DNA of 64,000 bases from Selaginella moellendorffii. Taxonomy: Eukaryota > Streptophyta > Lycopodiopsida > Selaginellales > Selaginellaceae. A program made the position numbers and the translations under genes. Location: positions 153,626-217,625 of the forward strand of contig NW_003314414.1 in NCBI RefSeq assembly GCF_000143415.4, in the 5' to 3' direction. Below are positions 54,335 through 64,000 of the stretch, one piece after another (within the stretch, counting starts at the first letter, position 1; every line of letters begins with the position of its first letter). The notes beneath the pieces are model-generated. The model was given only the letters and a program-made list of their open reading frames with translations. It was not told where the DNA came from and did no database searches.

Positions 54335-57300
54335 ATGGCCTTCAGGGTTGGGGAAAAGGTTTACATTTTGAATGGTGGGAAGAGAGTTGCAAAAGGGACC
54401 CTTGTGTCTATGGATCGGAACTTTGTTATACACTGTCAAAGGTTTAGGGAAGGCAATGCTGCTGTATCAGTAGAGACTGTCTTCGATGGGAATGTGGTCG
54501 CTATTGAACAAGGAGAGATGGTCGTCGGGGTAAATGTTGTTGTTGCCTTGAAAAATCTTCAGAAGAAAGCAAATGTTGGAAACAGCGCAAGTGCGACGCA
54601 TGTTCCCTCCGTGGATCTTAAGAACCGTGCTATATGGATTCAGGCGAAGGTGTTTCTAAACAACCCCGAGGGGGAGGTGGTAGCTGAGGGCTTAGCCACA
54701 GTTGTCGATCCAAGAGATGCGGTTGCTAATCAAGAATTGGGTTGGGATGATATTGGAGTTGCAATTTTAGAGGTTGTTGACACAGAAGAAAACAGTCTGA
54801 CTATTGGAAGCATTGTGCGGTGGAAATTGAGGCACTTAGTGTTTGAGAATGTGAAGGATTCACAATCAAACACCACTACAACTGATGACAGAACATCTCT
54901 TCATGGGAAAAGAAAGTACACCTTCCTAAAGCGCAGCCAAAGGGATCTGAGCAACGAACCGAAAAGGCAGAAAATGGCGATGGAGGTTCGAATGGTCTCG
55001 ACAGTTGCTTGTTGCAAGAGGAGGTGCTGTCAACATGCTGATTGGGATGCTATTGAAGAGGAGAGAGCAAGATACAAGACATTGTCCTGGAAGGCAGCTC
55101 GCAATTTTGTGTATGAGGCATTACGGTCATCTGTTGATGCTTCAGAACATCAGGTGGGGGGCATGGTCTTCCAGAGGGGTTTGGTCTGCATGAAGGCATG
55201 GAGAATCATTTATGGAGTCCCTCGAACCACATTCTACAGAATCAAAACTGAGTTCGAGGAACAAAGGGTTCAACAGGCAGTCCATGGGAACGACGGTACG
55301 CACAAAACTAGGGGTCATGTTGTATATGGAGAGGCAATCTTCAAGAGGTTTGTCGAGACATGTAGCGAGCAGCAACCACATAAAACCCGCCTCTTGGAAG
55401 ATGGAACACGAGACACCCAACGAGTTCTCCCTTCCATGTATACCAAGGGGGCTATATTGGAAGATGTGAATCGGGAACTCCAGAGTAATGGCTACAGGAA
55501 GCTGAGCCAATCTAGATTTAGTAGATTGTGGAGCAACAGGTTCAGGGATGTGAGTATAGGAAAGTACTCCAGCTTTTCAAAGTGTGACGAGTGCACTGCT
55601 ATCAAAATGGCTTTGTCGAAGAATTCTTGCAGCGCTCAAGAGCAAGAGACGTTGGTTAGAAGGCGGCTCGACCACAACATCGAGCAGAGAAGCTGCAGGA
55701 CTGCATATTATCATAACAGGATTCTCTCCATGGAGAGACCTGACTCTTACCTCTGCATCATCCACGACAAAATGGACCAGAAAAAGACGTGCTTACCTCG
55801 ACTCAATCCTGCCCCCAAGGCAATCTCTTCATCCATGCAGCTGCCTGTGTCTCTGTTTGGCATAATCGCTCATGGGCATGGTGCCTAGAACTATGGGAAC
55901 TTCTTTGTACCTCTATGGGGTGGCGGGGGTGCAAACATGATGATTGCGTCCCTAGCAAAACACTTAAGGTCTCTGCAAAGTGCGCAGACTGAGCTGAACG
56001 GCCAACCCTTGCATAAGGCCCTTGTCGATCGAACCCCATACAGGGTTCAGCTGGAGGAGGAGCAAAGGCTTGCAGTATCGCGTGGGGCCCCATGCCATCC
56101 CAGTGAATATGTTGGCCGTCAGATTGTAGGGTTATCACGTGAGGCCTCATGCCATTCCGACGAGGCTGGTCGCCCGGTGAATGCACAGCCTCATCCAAAC
56201 GAAGCAGAATCTCAAGGAAGTTCTTGCGGCTGATGTGGCCTTCCACCCCATCTTCTCCTCCAAACAGACATTGCTGGCAGTGAGAACAAAAACATGTACG
56301 TCTTCACGTACTTGGCTTTCTCATGGTTGGGCACACTCAGCAAGACGTCATTGCCATGTTCAGTCACCTGGCAGAGTCCCTCTGGCGATTCAATGTCCTC
56401 ACCCTCCCACAACTCTACGATGAATTCCAAAATTGCATCAAAGGCACCCTCCCACAACTCTACGATGAATTCCAAAATTGCATCAAAGGCACTGTTGAAG
56501 CTGCACTTTTGACAGAGGTTCCAGACTTTAAGGGGTTTGTAAGAGGCTACATCAGGGACGGATCCGAAACGCTGATTGGCCACTCTAAGCCTCTTCAGTT
56601 TCATTTCAGCATGTGTGACGGTGCTCCAGTGATGAGGTACAAGATGAGAGAATGGGACACAGTGTGGCTGCCAGTGGACGGCATTGAACTCTTCAAGAGA
56701 GATCCCATAACTGGGGAACCTATGATTCCTCAGGGTTCCCCACGGCCGATGCACCCGGATGGACTCAAAGACCAGGAAAGTATAGTGGCCGGGATTAGAC
56801 AGCATATTGCCTTCTGGAAGAGGGGGTTGGTGTTTGGTGGAGAATCCTATTTTCAGAGGTGCAAGCCTTTGCTCGAATACTGGGAGAAGATTATATCTGC
56901 TATCCAAAATGGGCCGGTTGTATATGAAGAATTGGAAGAGTCCTTTTGGCCAGAACCCAGAGCACCAGATAGTAGCGGAACAATGTCCTCTGGAAATGCA
57001 GTGACAGATAACGATGTTGAGGATCACTATTGTGGGCCGAGGAACAAGAAGCCGGATTCAGCATTCAATCCAGTACAGGTCTGCAAAGGAATGGTCGTGC
57101 TTGTCAGACCCAGTAATAAAAAACAAATAATATGGGTGGGGCGCTGCATCACTGATGCAGAGGAGGACGCAGAAACTAACTCCTTCAATGTAACTGTGGA
57201 GTGGTTCAAGCCAAGTTCCGGATATACGAACGATTGCCTAGAAAAGAGATGGGTGCTGAATCCAAGGGATCCCAGCATGAGCATATCGGTGGATAATGTT

Positions 57301-57478
57301 GTGCATGGTTGGATGCGGAAGCAGAGTGCCACCATCACCTTGCCAGACCATGCAAGAGATGCAGCAAGAGCATTCATAACCCGGGTTCAAGGTGAGATTC
57401 ATTAATATTCCTTTACTAAGTTTCTAATGTATTTTATTTCAAGGTGAACAATCCGAATCTGAATCAGAGGAGGCGTGA
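54335..57478 (+). pseudogene. DUF7869-like transposase gene, copy B (several lesions)
   Basis: It has the same gene and start context as copy A (a TTTCAG acceptor just before ATG) and the same last intron, ending in a short Ser/Glu-rich tail. Copy B has TAG at 55886-55888, TGA at 56231-56233, a 43-bp deletion near 56315 at a CTTGGC microhomology, and a 45-bp tandem duplication (56401-56445 and 56446-56490). The 43-bp deletion removes residues between the DN and GHT motifs and shifts the frame. The Trp codon lost in copy A is intact here. Neither copy encodes a full-length product. Confidence 0.82.
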
Positions 57479-58116
57479 TGGCATGTGGCCTTACGCCATT
57501 CCTAGGTGAGATGATACAAATAACAAGTATAAATTCTTAGTTGTTCTAGCAAATCTTACTTAAAGTTCAAGGTGAACAAGCCGAATATGAATTCATCGGA
57601 TTGTTATAACAAATTGCGAGGTGATGGCATGAGGCGATACGCCATTTGAGAGTGGTAGCCATTCCTATATGAGGTGAGTGAAGTATTTATTAGAAATACC
57701 TCATTCAATTGTGCACTTCTAAGTCTTGGTCCACTTAGTACTGTTTGCATGTTTTTAATTTAATTCTTTCTCTAAAATGTTATTTAGCATGTGGCTTCAT
57801 GCCATTGCTCTCCACAATCATGCATCGAATTTCTATCCTTGCATAATACTTCTCCATATATATAGCATGTGCGCACATGTGATATGGTTCATTAGGCCTG
57901 ATATAGTGTGTGAGGTAAAACAAAGATGATGTGACATATGCATTTACCAATCACACGTGCATAAATCTAATAATATGGCGTGTGGCCCATATTAATGGCA
58001 CATAAACCCATATTGTGGGCTTACGTGCTTTATGTACCATCATTCCCTTGCAGCGTGTGTGTTGGTTTCCTTTTATAACACAACGAACTCCATATTTTAG
58101 GGTGAAGAGCGTTCTC

Positions 58117-58374
58117 ATGGCAAGCACAAAATCTGTAAGTGAGGCAGAAAAGGAGACGGAGAAGGAGAAAGGTGAAGATGTAGAATATATAAGTCTTCCA
58201 AACTCCCCGTACTATACTCCAGGTGATCATTTTTCTGAACAAACGGCAACATTAACAACTATCGAGAACGCCCCAGTAACGTCAGAGACAACAATCCAAA
58301 GCAAAACAACTGACCCGGAGAAGGATGATAGTACCGCTGAGAGTACCAAAAAGGAGGTGTCCACTAGCACTTAG
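58117..58374 (+). CDS. Small acidic Ser/Thr-rich ORF, 85 aa (copy B)
   Basis: This is the copy B counterpart of 12412-12669, with the same length and frame. It differs at three residues (I to K, K to E and A to T). Function is unknown, and whether it is an independent gene or a downstream exon of the transposase gene is open. Confidence 0.4.
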   Translation: MASTKSVSEAEKETEKEKGEDVEYISLPNSPYYTPGDHFSEQTATLTTIENAPVTSETTIQSKTTDPEKDDSTAESTKKEVSTST

Positions 58375-59010
58375 GCTTATAATGGCGTGTGCCCTCATGC
58401 CATTTACTTGATCACCAAATACCTTTTTCCCTTTGCACTAGTATATCTTAATACCGGTCTGAGAAATAGAATGGCATGTGCCCTCAAGCCTTTTACTAAA
58501 TCACCTTTGAAAGAAATGCAAGCCTCTATGTCGTAAAAAAAAGGTACTAGAGAAATTCCTTAATAATATGAATGTTATTTAGTTTCATGAAAATACACTA
58601 AGGGTCAAATGAGTTAAATGACTTCTCCAGACTAGCAATGCCTCTTGCTACACCTTCACAATTAGATTCGTTAGAAAAAGATAACATTGAATAATATCTA
58701 AATGTTCTCACCATTAAGTTATATGTCTGGCTAATAGGAATGATGTTCATCTTGGAAAGCTCACCACACGCTCAATGAACAAACAAATAGTGTGTGCGCG
58801 CATGCCATCGCTCTTCTTTAGCTTCAGATTCGGCTTGTTCACCTTGACAATGAGATTTATTATACAACTAGATGGACTCAGTCTGGACATAAGGTCACCG
58901 CGCTAGTCACCATGCCCCAGATATGTCTAGCCCCTGGACAAAAAACATATAATTTCACGTCATTTTCAAATACTTGAAAATTTGTACCTAGTCCCATTTT
59001 ACTGAATAAA

Positions 59011-59029
59011 TCCCACTTTAACGAAATAG
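59011..59029 (-). repeat. Right terminal inverted repeat of copy B
   Basis: This is the reverse complement of the left repeat at 45411-45429 without mismatch. Copy A has the same end at 13306-13324 with one C-to-T change. Confidence 0.85.
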
Positions 59030-59037
59030 AGCTTTAA
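59030..59037. repeat. Candidate 8-bp target-site duplication, right side of copy B
   Basis: AGCTTTAA matches 45390-45397 and lies directly after the terminal repeat. Confidence 0.6.
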
Positions 59038-59790
59038 GTCTCTAACATTCAGAATCTTAACGACATCTAATGATACTTTGCGAATTGTGACTTTCCAACC
59101 TTTCATGCTTTGCAAATGTATCTTTATGGTGCAATGTTTGTGGTGTTGACGGATCACAAACCACTTGTACATCTTTTCACACAAAGGAATTGAACACTAG
59201 CCAAGCTTGTTAGATGGTTAAACTCAGAGAGTTTGGGGAGTTTCTTATTGAGCATTGTCTGGGAAAATTAAATGTGGTGGCGGATGCTTTATCTTGTATT
59301 CGTCATGTGATAGCGTTACAAAAACAATTTTATCATCATTTGAGTAAGGTGGTTAGCAAGTTTGGGCAGTTGATTGCGCATGCTCAAGCTCAAAATGCTG
59401 AGGTGGTCTCTTTGCAAGACTAGATGGAAGCCCCTTTCTCATTGGTGGATGGGATTCTCTACTACAATGGCCATGTATATTTGCCATAAGTGGATGCGTT
59501 AATTACTCAAGTTTTATTCCACTATCATGATCATTCAGAACCTAATCATTTTGGGGGGAAGAAGACGTATAAGTTGATTAAGCACAATTTTTATTGGAGG
59601 AATATGAAGGCTAATATCCTCAAGTATTGTAAATCATGTGAGCTTTGTCAGCAGGTTAAGATGCCACGGGAGAAGCTAGGGGGACTTTTGGATTGGACGG
59701 CTGTGGGGGTCTGGCCCTTTGTTTTTATATATATAGATTACTTCCTTAATTTTTCTTTTAGAGTGGAATATAATATTTATTATTTTGATA
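59030..59790 (+). mobile_element. Ty3/gypsy pol relic (right part, interrupted by copy B)
   Basis: After the target site the frame resumes with NDTLRIVTF, as expected just after gag at the protease start. It then jumps to RNase H (VVLTDHKPLVHLF near 59140-59180), the connection segment (LNVVADALSCIRHV) and the integrase zinc-binding region (HYHDH...CKSCELCQQVK near 59520-59660). The reverse transcriptase is missing, so the host element had an internal deletion. Confidence 0.65.
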
Positions 59791-60130
59791 TTATTCTAAT
59801 TTAGTTTTGAATGTAATAAAATTATGACAGTATTTGCTAGTGATGAAGGTAGTGGTGGCAATGGCAGTGAAGGTGTGGTAGTGGTGAAATAGGGGTGGAT
59901 GTGGAATGGAGCCATCTGGTTGCAGAGCTGGCAATATGGACAATTGTTGCTGTGGATATCTCAATTTAAAAGTTAAATTGGTTATTGTCTTGGACCTCAT
60001 CTTCCTCATGTCTTGTTCTCTTTGATCCAACATCTTTATCCTTTTGTAATTGTTTTTGTTTCTAAGAAAAGAAAAGAACTCATTAAAAAGAAAAAAAAAA
60101 GAAGAAAAATGCATAAGTGGTCATGTGGTG
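59791..60130. other. Unannotated segment
   Basis: Short-motif sequence with a purine-rich stretch (60060-60110). No gene seen. Confidence 0.35.
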
Positions 60131-60346
60131 GTTGTCTACATGTACACCACTCCAGTTGGCGGCCCTAACTGATTCAGCACGCATGGGCCTCTGTGGCCCA
60201 TTTGCTGCCCGTGGCACACTGTGGCCCAGGAGCTCGAGCGGGCCCGATACACCGGTGAATTGGCCACTTGCGGGTGAGTCAGCCCACATGGGCCACGGCA
60301 TGGCACAGGTGGCAGACGGTTCATTGTGGAGGACAGGTTGAACCAA

Positions 60347-60768
60347 CCTGTCCTGCACTGGCCGAGGCGGATATGGTGGGCTGGTTCACCGGCATACTAG
60401 GCCCACCCGAGCTCTCGGGCCACAGCGTGCTGCGGGCGACAAATAGTCTCCAGCGGCGGCCGGGTCAAACTGGCCCATCCTGTGTGGGCCGAGGCAGGCA
60501 TGGCAGGCTGGTTCACTGGAGTATTGGGCCCAGCCAAGCGCCTGGGCCACCTGTCCTGCATGGGCTGAGGCAAGCACAGCGGGCTGGTTCACCAGTGTAC
60601 TGGGCCCAGCTGAGCACCTGGGCCGCCCATCATGCGTGGGCCAATGCAGGTGTGGTAGGCTAGTTTGCGGGCCTAGCCAAGCGCCCAGGCTGCCCATCAT
60701 GCGTGGGTCAAGGCAGGCAAGCAGGCCGGTTCGCCGACGTACCAAGCCTGGCCAAGTGCCCGGGCTGC
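60347..60768 (+). repeat. GC-rich imperfect tandem repeat, about 76-bp unit, five units
   Basis: Units of about 76 bp recur at 60347, 60476, 60551, 60627 and 60693. Each has GGGCCGAGGCAGG-like sequence, then GGCTGGTTCACC, then TGGGCCCAGCC. Open frames across the array are repeat artefacts. Confidence 0.65.
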
Positions 60769-60779
60769 CTGGGCCACAG

Positions 60780-61130
60780 CATGCCATGCGAGGCGGACGG
60801 GTGAGGATGGCATGCCATGCAGCATGATGCTGTGGCTGCTATGCCCTACCTTGCAAGACGCCACGGCCCAGGTGCCCCATGTGGCATGTTGTCCTAGCCA
60901 AGCATGGTTTGCCGGTGTACTATGGGCCACAGTATCGTGCCGGGCAAAGTGAGGCAGCTGCAGTGTTGTGCCGTGCGGCATGCCATCTTGGCCTGTACGA
61001 GCCATGTGGCACAACACTGCAGCCCACATTTGCCAACACTGGTGCTACTGCAGCTTTTCCGCCCCACGTGGCACGGCCCCACAGCCCACATGTGCCATGT
61101 GGCATGTCGTCCTAGTCAAGATGAACCTTG
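60780..61130. other. GC-rich segment rich in CCATGTGGCATG motifs
   Basis: GCCCCATGTGGCATG and TGTCCTAGCCAAG recur near 60870 and 61090. This motif resembles half of the transposon palindrome but lacks the conserved GGCC centre. No gene is seen. Confidence 0.35.
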
Positions 61131-61429
61131 CTATTGCTCTTTGAGTAGCTTGGTGTAAGATTAGTTTTGAGTTTCGATGGAAAGAAAGTGGCATAAACTT
61201 ATTTGTGTTGTGAACAAAAGTTAATGGTGTTCGGTGTTGTAAATCTCTATTGATGGGGTTTGGCATTTATGTTGCATTTTGTTATATCAAGTGCCAACTT
61301 GATGCTCACATAAAATTTTGAAGTAACAATATTGCTCAATTGACGATCAAGTAATTATGATTTTTATATCATATCCATGTGATAGTGACCAATGTGTTTA
61401 CGAAGTTGTTTGGTTAAATGATGATCAAC

Positions 61430-62620
61430 CCTAACATGGTTGATAGTGAAGATGCCATTCTTGAGACTAGTAAGCAACAAGTCTAGAATAGGACTTATAT
61501 GGAGGTTGTGAGGAGTCTTACTCACAAAGATTAAAGTAGAATGGAAAATTTAGTCCCTTACAACTAGTGATCTAACACTATCTACATCACAGTCCTGTCT
61601 CTCAAAGACTAGGCTATCTATCCATGAATGATCATCCCAAATCCACTTTTTAACATCCTTAGAATGCCTGCAAACATAGGGAACAATTGCTTCAGTATCC
61701 TTTTTTGGTCCCTACCAAGTTTTTTTCTGTCCACAACTATGTTCACCAATACTACCATTTGGTCAAGGCCCACAAGCCGGACCACTATGTCTCATTAACC
61801 TCTGGGACTTCCTCACCATATGACCATATCCTTGGTCTCTAAAGGACTTTAGGACAACATTTTGGAACACCATGGCCCTACACGAGCCTTATGGGCATCT
61901 TTTGCCTTAACTTGCCCTAGCCATGGGGCTAGAGCAAAGTTCCAATGAGCCACGCTAGGTATCCAAGTAGGTAGTGCCACCCACACTTGGATTGGGAGCA
62001 TTGACCATCTGATCCCTTGGGGAGCTGGCTCTTGAACACTTCACCAAGTTATCCCATTTGTCTATCCGTATTCACTCTAGCCTTGGACTCTTTAATGGTT
62101 ATATCATCACTCAACACATGGGTATAGCATTCCGTGGTCACATTAGTCTTTCCTGTTCCACTAGAGTCTAACCCCTACACACTTTCCCTATTATACTTTT
62201 GGAACCTCCTACAACCCCTCCCCCCCCCAAGACTTCCCAGTGGTTATCTCATCACCCAACACTTGGGTGCAGCCTTCCTAGGCCAAATTGGCTCCACTAA
62301 GGTCCAATTTAGCCTGGTGGAGCCCAGTGCAACCCCCCTTGTAATACTTTTGGAACCCCCTACAGCCTCCCCTCCCCCCCCGGGGGGATGATCGCTTTGG
62401 GCTTTCACCCAATAGCCTGTATTAGTATTCAGACTTGGACTCGGACTTGGACTCAGTCTCGATCTCGGTTTCGAACTCAGACATGGTTTCGGACTTGGAC
62501 TTGGTCTCGGAGACTCGGTCTCGGTCTCGGACTCCCTCTCGGGTTCGTCTCAAACTCCATCTTAGGTCCATCTCAAACTCCATCTCGGATTCCATCTTCG
62601 GTCCATCTCGGACTTCATCT
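61430..62620 (-). repeat. Old rearranged LTR of the 16-27 kb family
   Basis: From 61563 onward it aligns with the LTR interior in the same orientation as LTR 1. At 61430-61562 the first about 130 bp of the LTR are inverted. It includes a diverged hexamer array (62430-62620) and abuts the start of the next LTR at 62624. Confidence 0.65.
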
Positions 62621-62623
62621 TGG

Positions 62624-64000
62624 TGTAAGCGACTAAATTTTCCATTCTACTTTAGTCACTTAACCACACCTCCAACCACTTGGAGGAGTCTCACTCACAA
62701 CCTCTATAAGTCCTATTTTAGACTTGGGCTTGCTAGTCCCGAGAATGGCATCCCCGCCACTCAACATTTGCACTTGATCCAAGTGCTCCACGTGTCCGAT
62801 CCCATGACCAACACCCCAAGGTACCACCGACATATCAGCCCGTTACGCTAAGGCCATGCCCCTTTACCTTGGTCCCACCGGTGGTCTAACACCACCTGCA
62901 TCACAGTCCTATCTCTCAAGGACTGGGCCATCTGTCCATGAGTGATCATTCCAGATCCACTCCTTAGCATCCTTAGGATGCCCACAAACATGGGGAATAG
63001 CCTTCCCTAATATCCCTTTTCCGGTCTTCACCAAGTCCCATTCTACCCATAGCCGTGTTTGCCAACATTGCCACTAGATCGAGGCCCACAGGCCCGACCA
63101 CTAAGTCCCACGGTCCTTTGGGACTTCCTCACCACTTGACTGTATCCTTGGTCACTACACCAGAGGACTACTCCTCTTCCTTTCCACAGTCTGGACCTTC
63201 GGGACAACATTTCGGAACACCATGGCCCTACGCGGGCCTCATGGGTACTCTCCCCACCTTCCGCCTTTGGGTGCTCTAGCCATGGGCTTAGAGCAAGGTT
63301 CCGTTGAGCCACACCAGGTATCCAAGTAGGTAGTGCCACCCACACTTGGACTGGGAGCATCGGCTAGTCGATCTCCCGAGGGAACTAGAGCCGGCTCTTG
63401 AACACTTCACCAAGCTACCCCGCTTGTTGGTCCGTATTCACTCTAGTCTTGGACTTCCCAATGGTCAGTTCATCACCCAACACTAGGTATGGCCTTCCTG
63501 GGCCAAACTAGCCTTTCCTAGGCCAAACTAGCCCTTCTTGGCCAAATTGGCTCCATTAGGCTCCAACCCCCACACTCTCCCTACTATACTTTTGGAACCC
63601 CCCGCAGCCCGCCCCCCCCCCCCCCCCCCCCCTGGGGGACGATTGCTTTGGGCTTTCACCCAACTGCTTGTATTAGTATTCGAACTCGGACTCGGACTTG
63701 GTCTTGGTCTCGGATTCAGACTCGGTCCCATCTCGGACTCCATCTCGGACTCCATCTCGGGTCCATCTCGGACTCCATCTCGGACTCCATCTCGGGTCCA
63801 TCTCGGGTCCATCTCGAACTCCATCTCGGGTCCATCTCGGACTCCATCTTGGGTCCATCTCGGACTCCATCTCGGACTCCATATCGGACTCCACTTTGGG
63901 TCCATCTCGGACTCCATATCGGACTCTATCTCGGACTCCACTTCGGACTCCATATCGGACTCCATATCGGACTCCACTTCGGGTCCATCTCGGACTCCAC
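62624..64000 (-). repeat. Diverged LTR of the 16-27 kb family (runs off the window)
   Basis: It starts TGTAAGCGACTAAATTTTCC like LTRs 1-3 and follows them throughout, with many substitutions. It has a poly-C run at 63610-63632 and its own TCGGACTCCATC array (63680-64000). It continues beyond the window. Confidence 0.8.

Larger units (their letters stand above)
45792..58820. repeat. Dispersed 22-bp palindrome family in copy B
   Basis: Members occupy the same positions as in copy A. The left-most (45792-45813) lies just beyond the HAD domain stop codon, outside the part of copy A seen here. At 54161-54182 copy B has a full palindrome where copy A keeps only a short core. At 57478-57499 copy B retains bases missing from copy A. 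The shared positions show that the palindromes were in place before the two copies separated. Confidence 0.85.
45398..59029. mobile_element. Large two-gene TIR DNA transposon, copy B (complete, about 13.6 kb)
   Basis: The left end at 45411-45429 reads CTATTTCGTTAAAGTGGGA and the right end at 59011-59029 is its exact reverse complement. The 8-mer AGCTTTAA flanks the element at 45390-45397 and 59030-59037, a candidate target-site duplication. Between the left 8-mer and the inverted repeat are 13 extra bases. Nine of them are the reverse complement of host DNA at 59039-59047, so they look like filler copied during insertion. The host is a decayed Ty3/gypsy element whose gag side ends at the left flank and whose later pol region resumes at the right flank. 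Gene order equals copy A: leftward ParB/HAD fusion and rightward DUF7869-like transposase. The family could not be assigned to a named superfamily by reading alone. Confidence 0.88.

Noticed and set aside
45398-59029. Assignment of the transposon to KDZ, hAT or CACTA on the basis of size or the 8-bp duplication
   Set aside because: The encoded motifs fit DUF7869-like proteins, and I see no signature of those superfamilies; duplication length from one copy is not enough.
60780-61130. CCATGTGGCATG motifs as further members of the transposon palindrome family
   Set aside because: They lack the GGCC centre and the mirrored second arm, so they are a different low-complexity motif.

Overview
The window is nuclear DNA from a land plant. 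Plant-type telomere-like tracts (CCCTAAA), several PPR-type genes or pseudogenes, Ty1/copia and Ty3/gypsy remnants and a plant-style LTR retrotransposon all point this way. The predicted introns are very short (mostly 47-57 nt) and PPR relics are abundant. That fits a lycophyte such as Selaginella, but this is an inference from style, not a database match. I see no tRNA, rRNA or CRISPR.

The main feature is a large, two-gene, terminal-inverted-repeat DNA transposon present in two direct copies about 45.8 kb apart. Copy A covers 1-13324, with its left end cut off by the window. Copy B is complete at about 45398-59029. A third, 1.3-kb fragment C lies inverted at 34200-35509. The two genes are divergent. 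The leftward gene reads, after splicing of about ten tiny introns, as one protein of about 1,690 residues: a ParB/Srx-like domain, a region resembling a degraded N6/N4-type DNA methylase, a long acidic and repetitive linker, and a C-terminal FCP1/NIF-like HAD phosphatase domain. The rightward gene encodes a protein of about 1,029 residues with a DUF7869-like, RNase H/DDE-style domain and is the likely transposase. Each copy carries about 25-28 examples of a 22-bp near-palindrome (half-site ATGGCATGAGG). I saw it nowhere else in the window except in fragment C. Many copies sit inside introns just upstream of the acceptor. Both genes are broken in both copies, by different mutations.

From 13.3 to 16.3 kb there are LINE-like 3' ends surrounding a GC-rich segment. 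From 16327 to 27273 a very young non-autonomous LTR retrotransposon forms a tandem LTR-internal-LTR-internal-LTR array flanked by one 5-bp target duplication (ACTAG). From 27.6 to 41.4 kb a large inverted repeat, with a PPR relic and a LINE tail in each arm, surrounds an apparently intact Crinkler-like NTPase/nuclease gene (29880-32876), fragment C and a PPR E-domain relic. A frameshifted PLS-type PPR pseudogene interrupts the right arm (38.4-40.6 kb). From 41.4 to 45.4 kb there are decayed copia and gypsy sequences. Copy B is inserted inside the gypsy element, which resumes at 59030. The right end (60-64 kb) holds GC-rich 76-bp tandem repeats and older, rearranged LTRs of the 16-27 kb family.

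Apart from the Crinkler-like gene, no coding sequence here looks both complete and intact. The window is best read as a nest of mobile elements.
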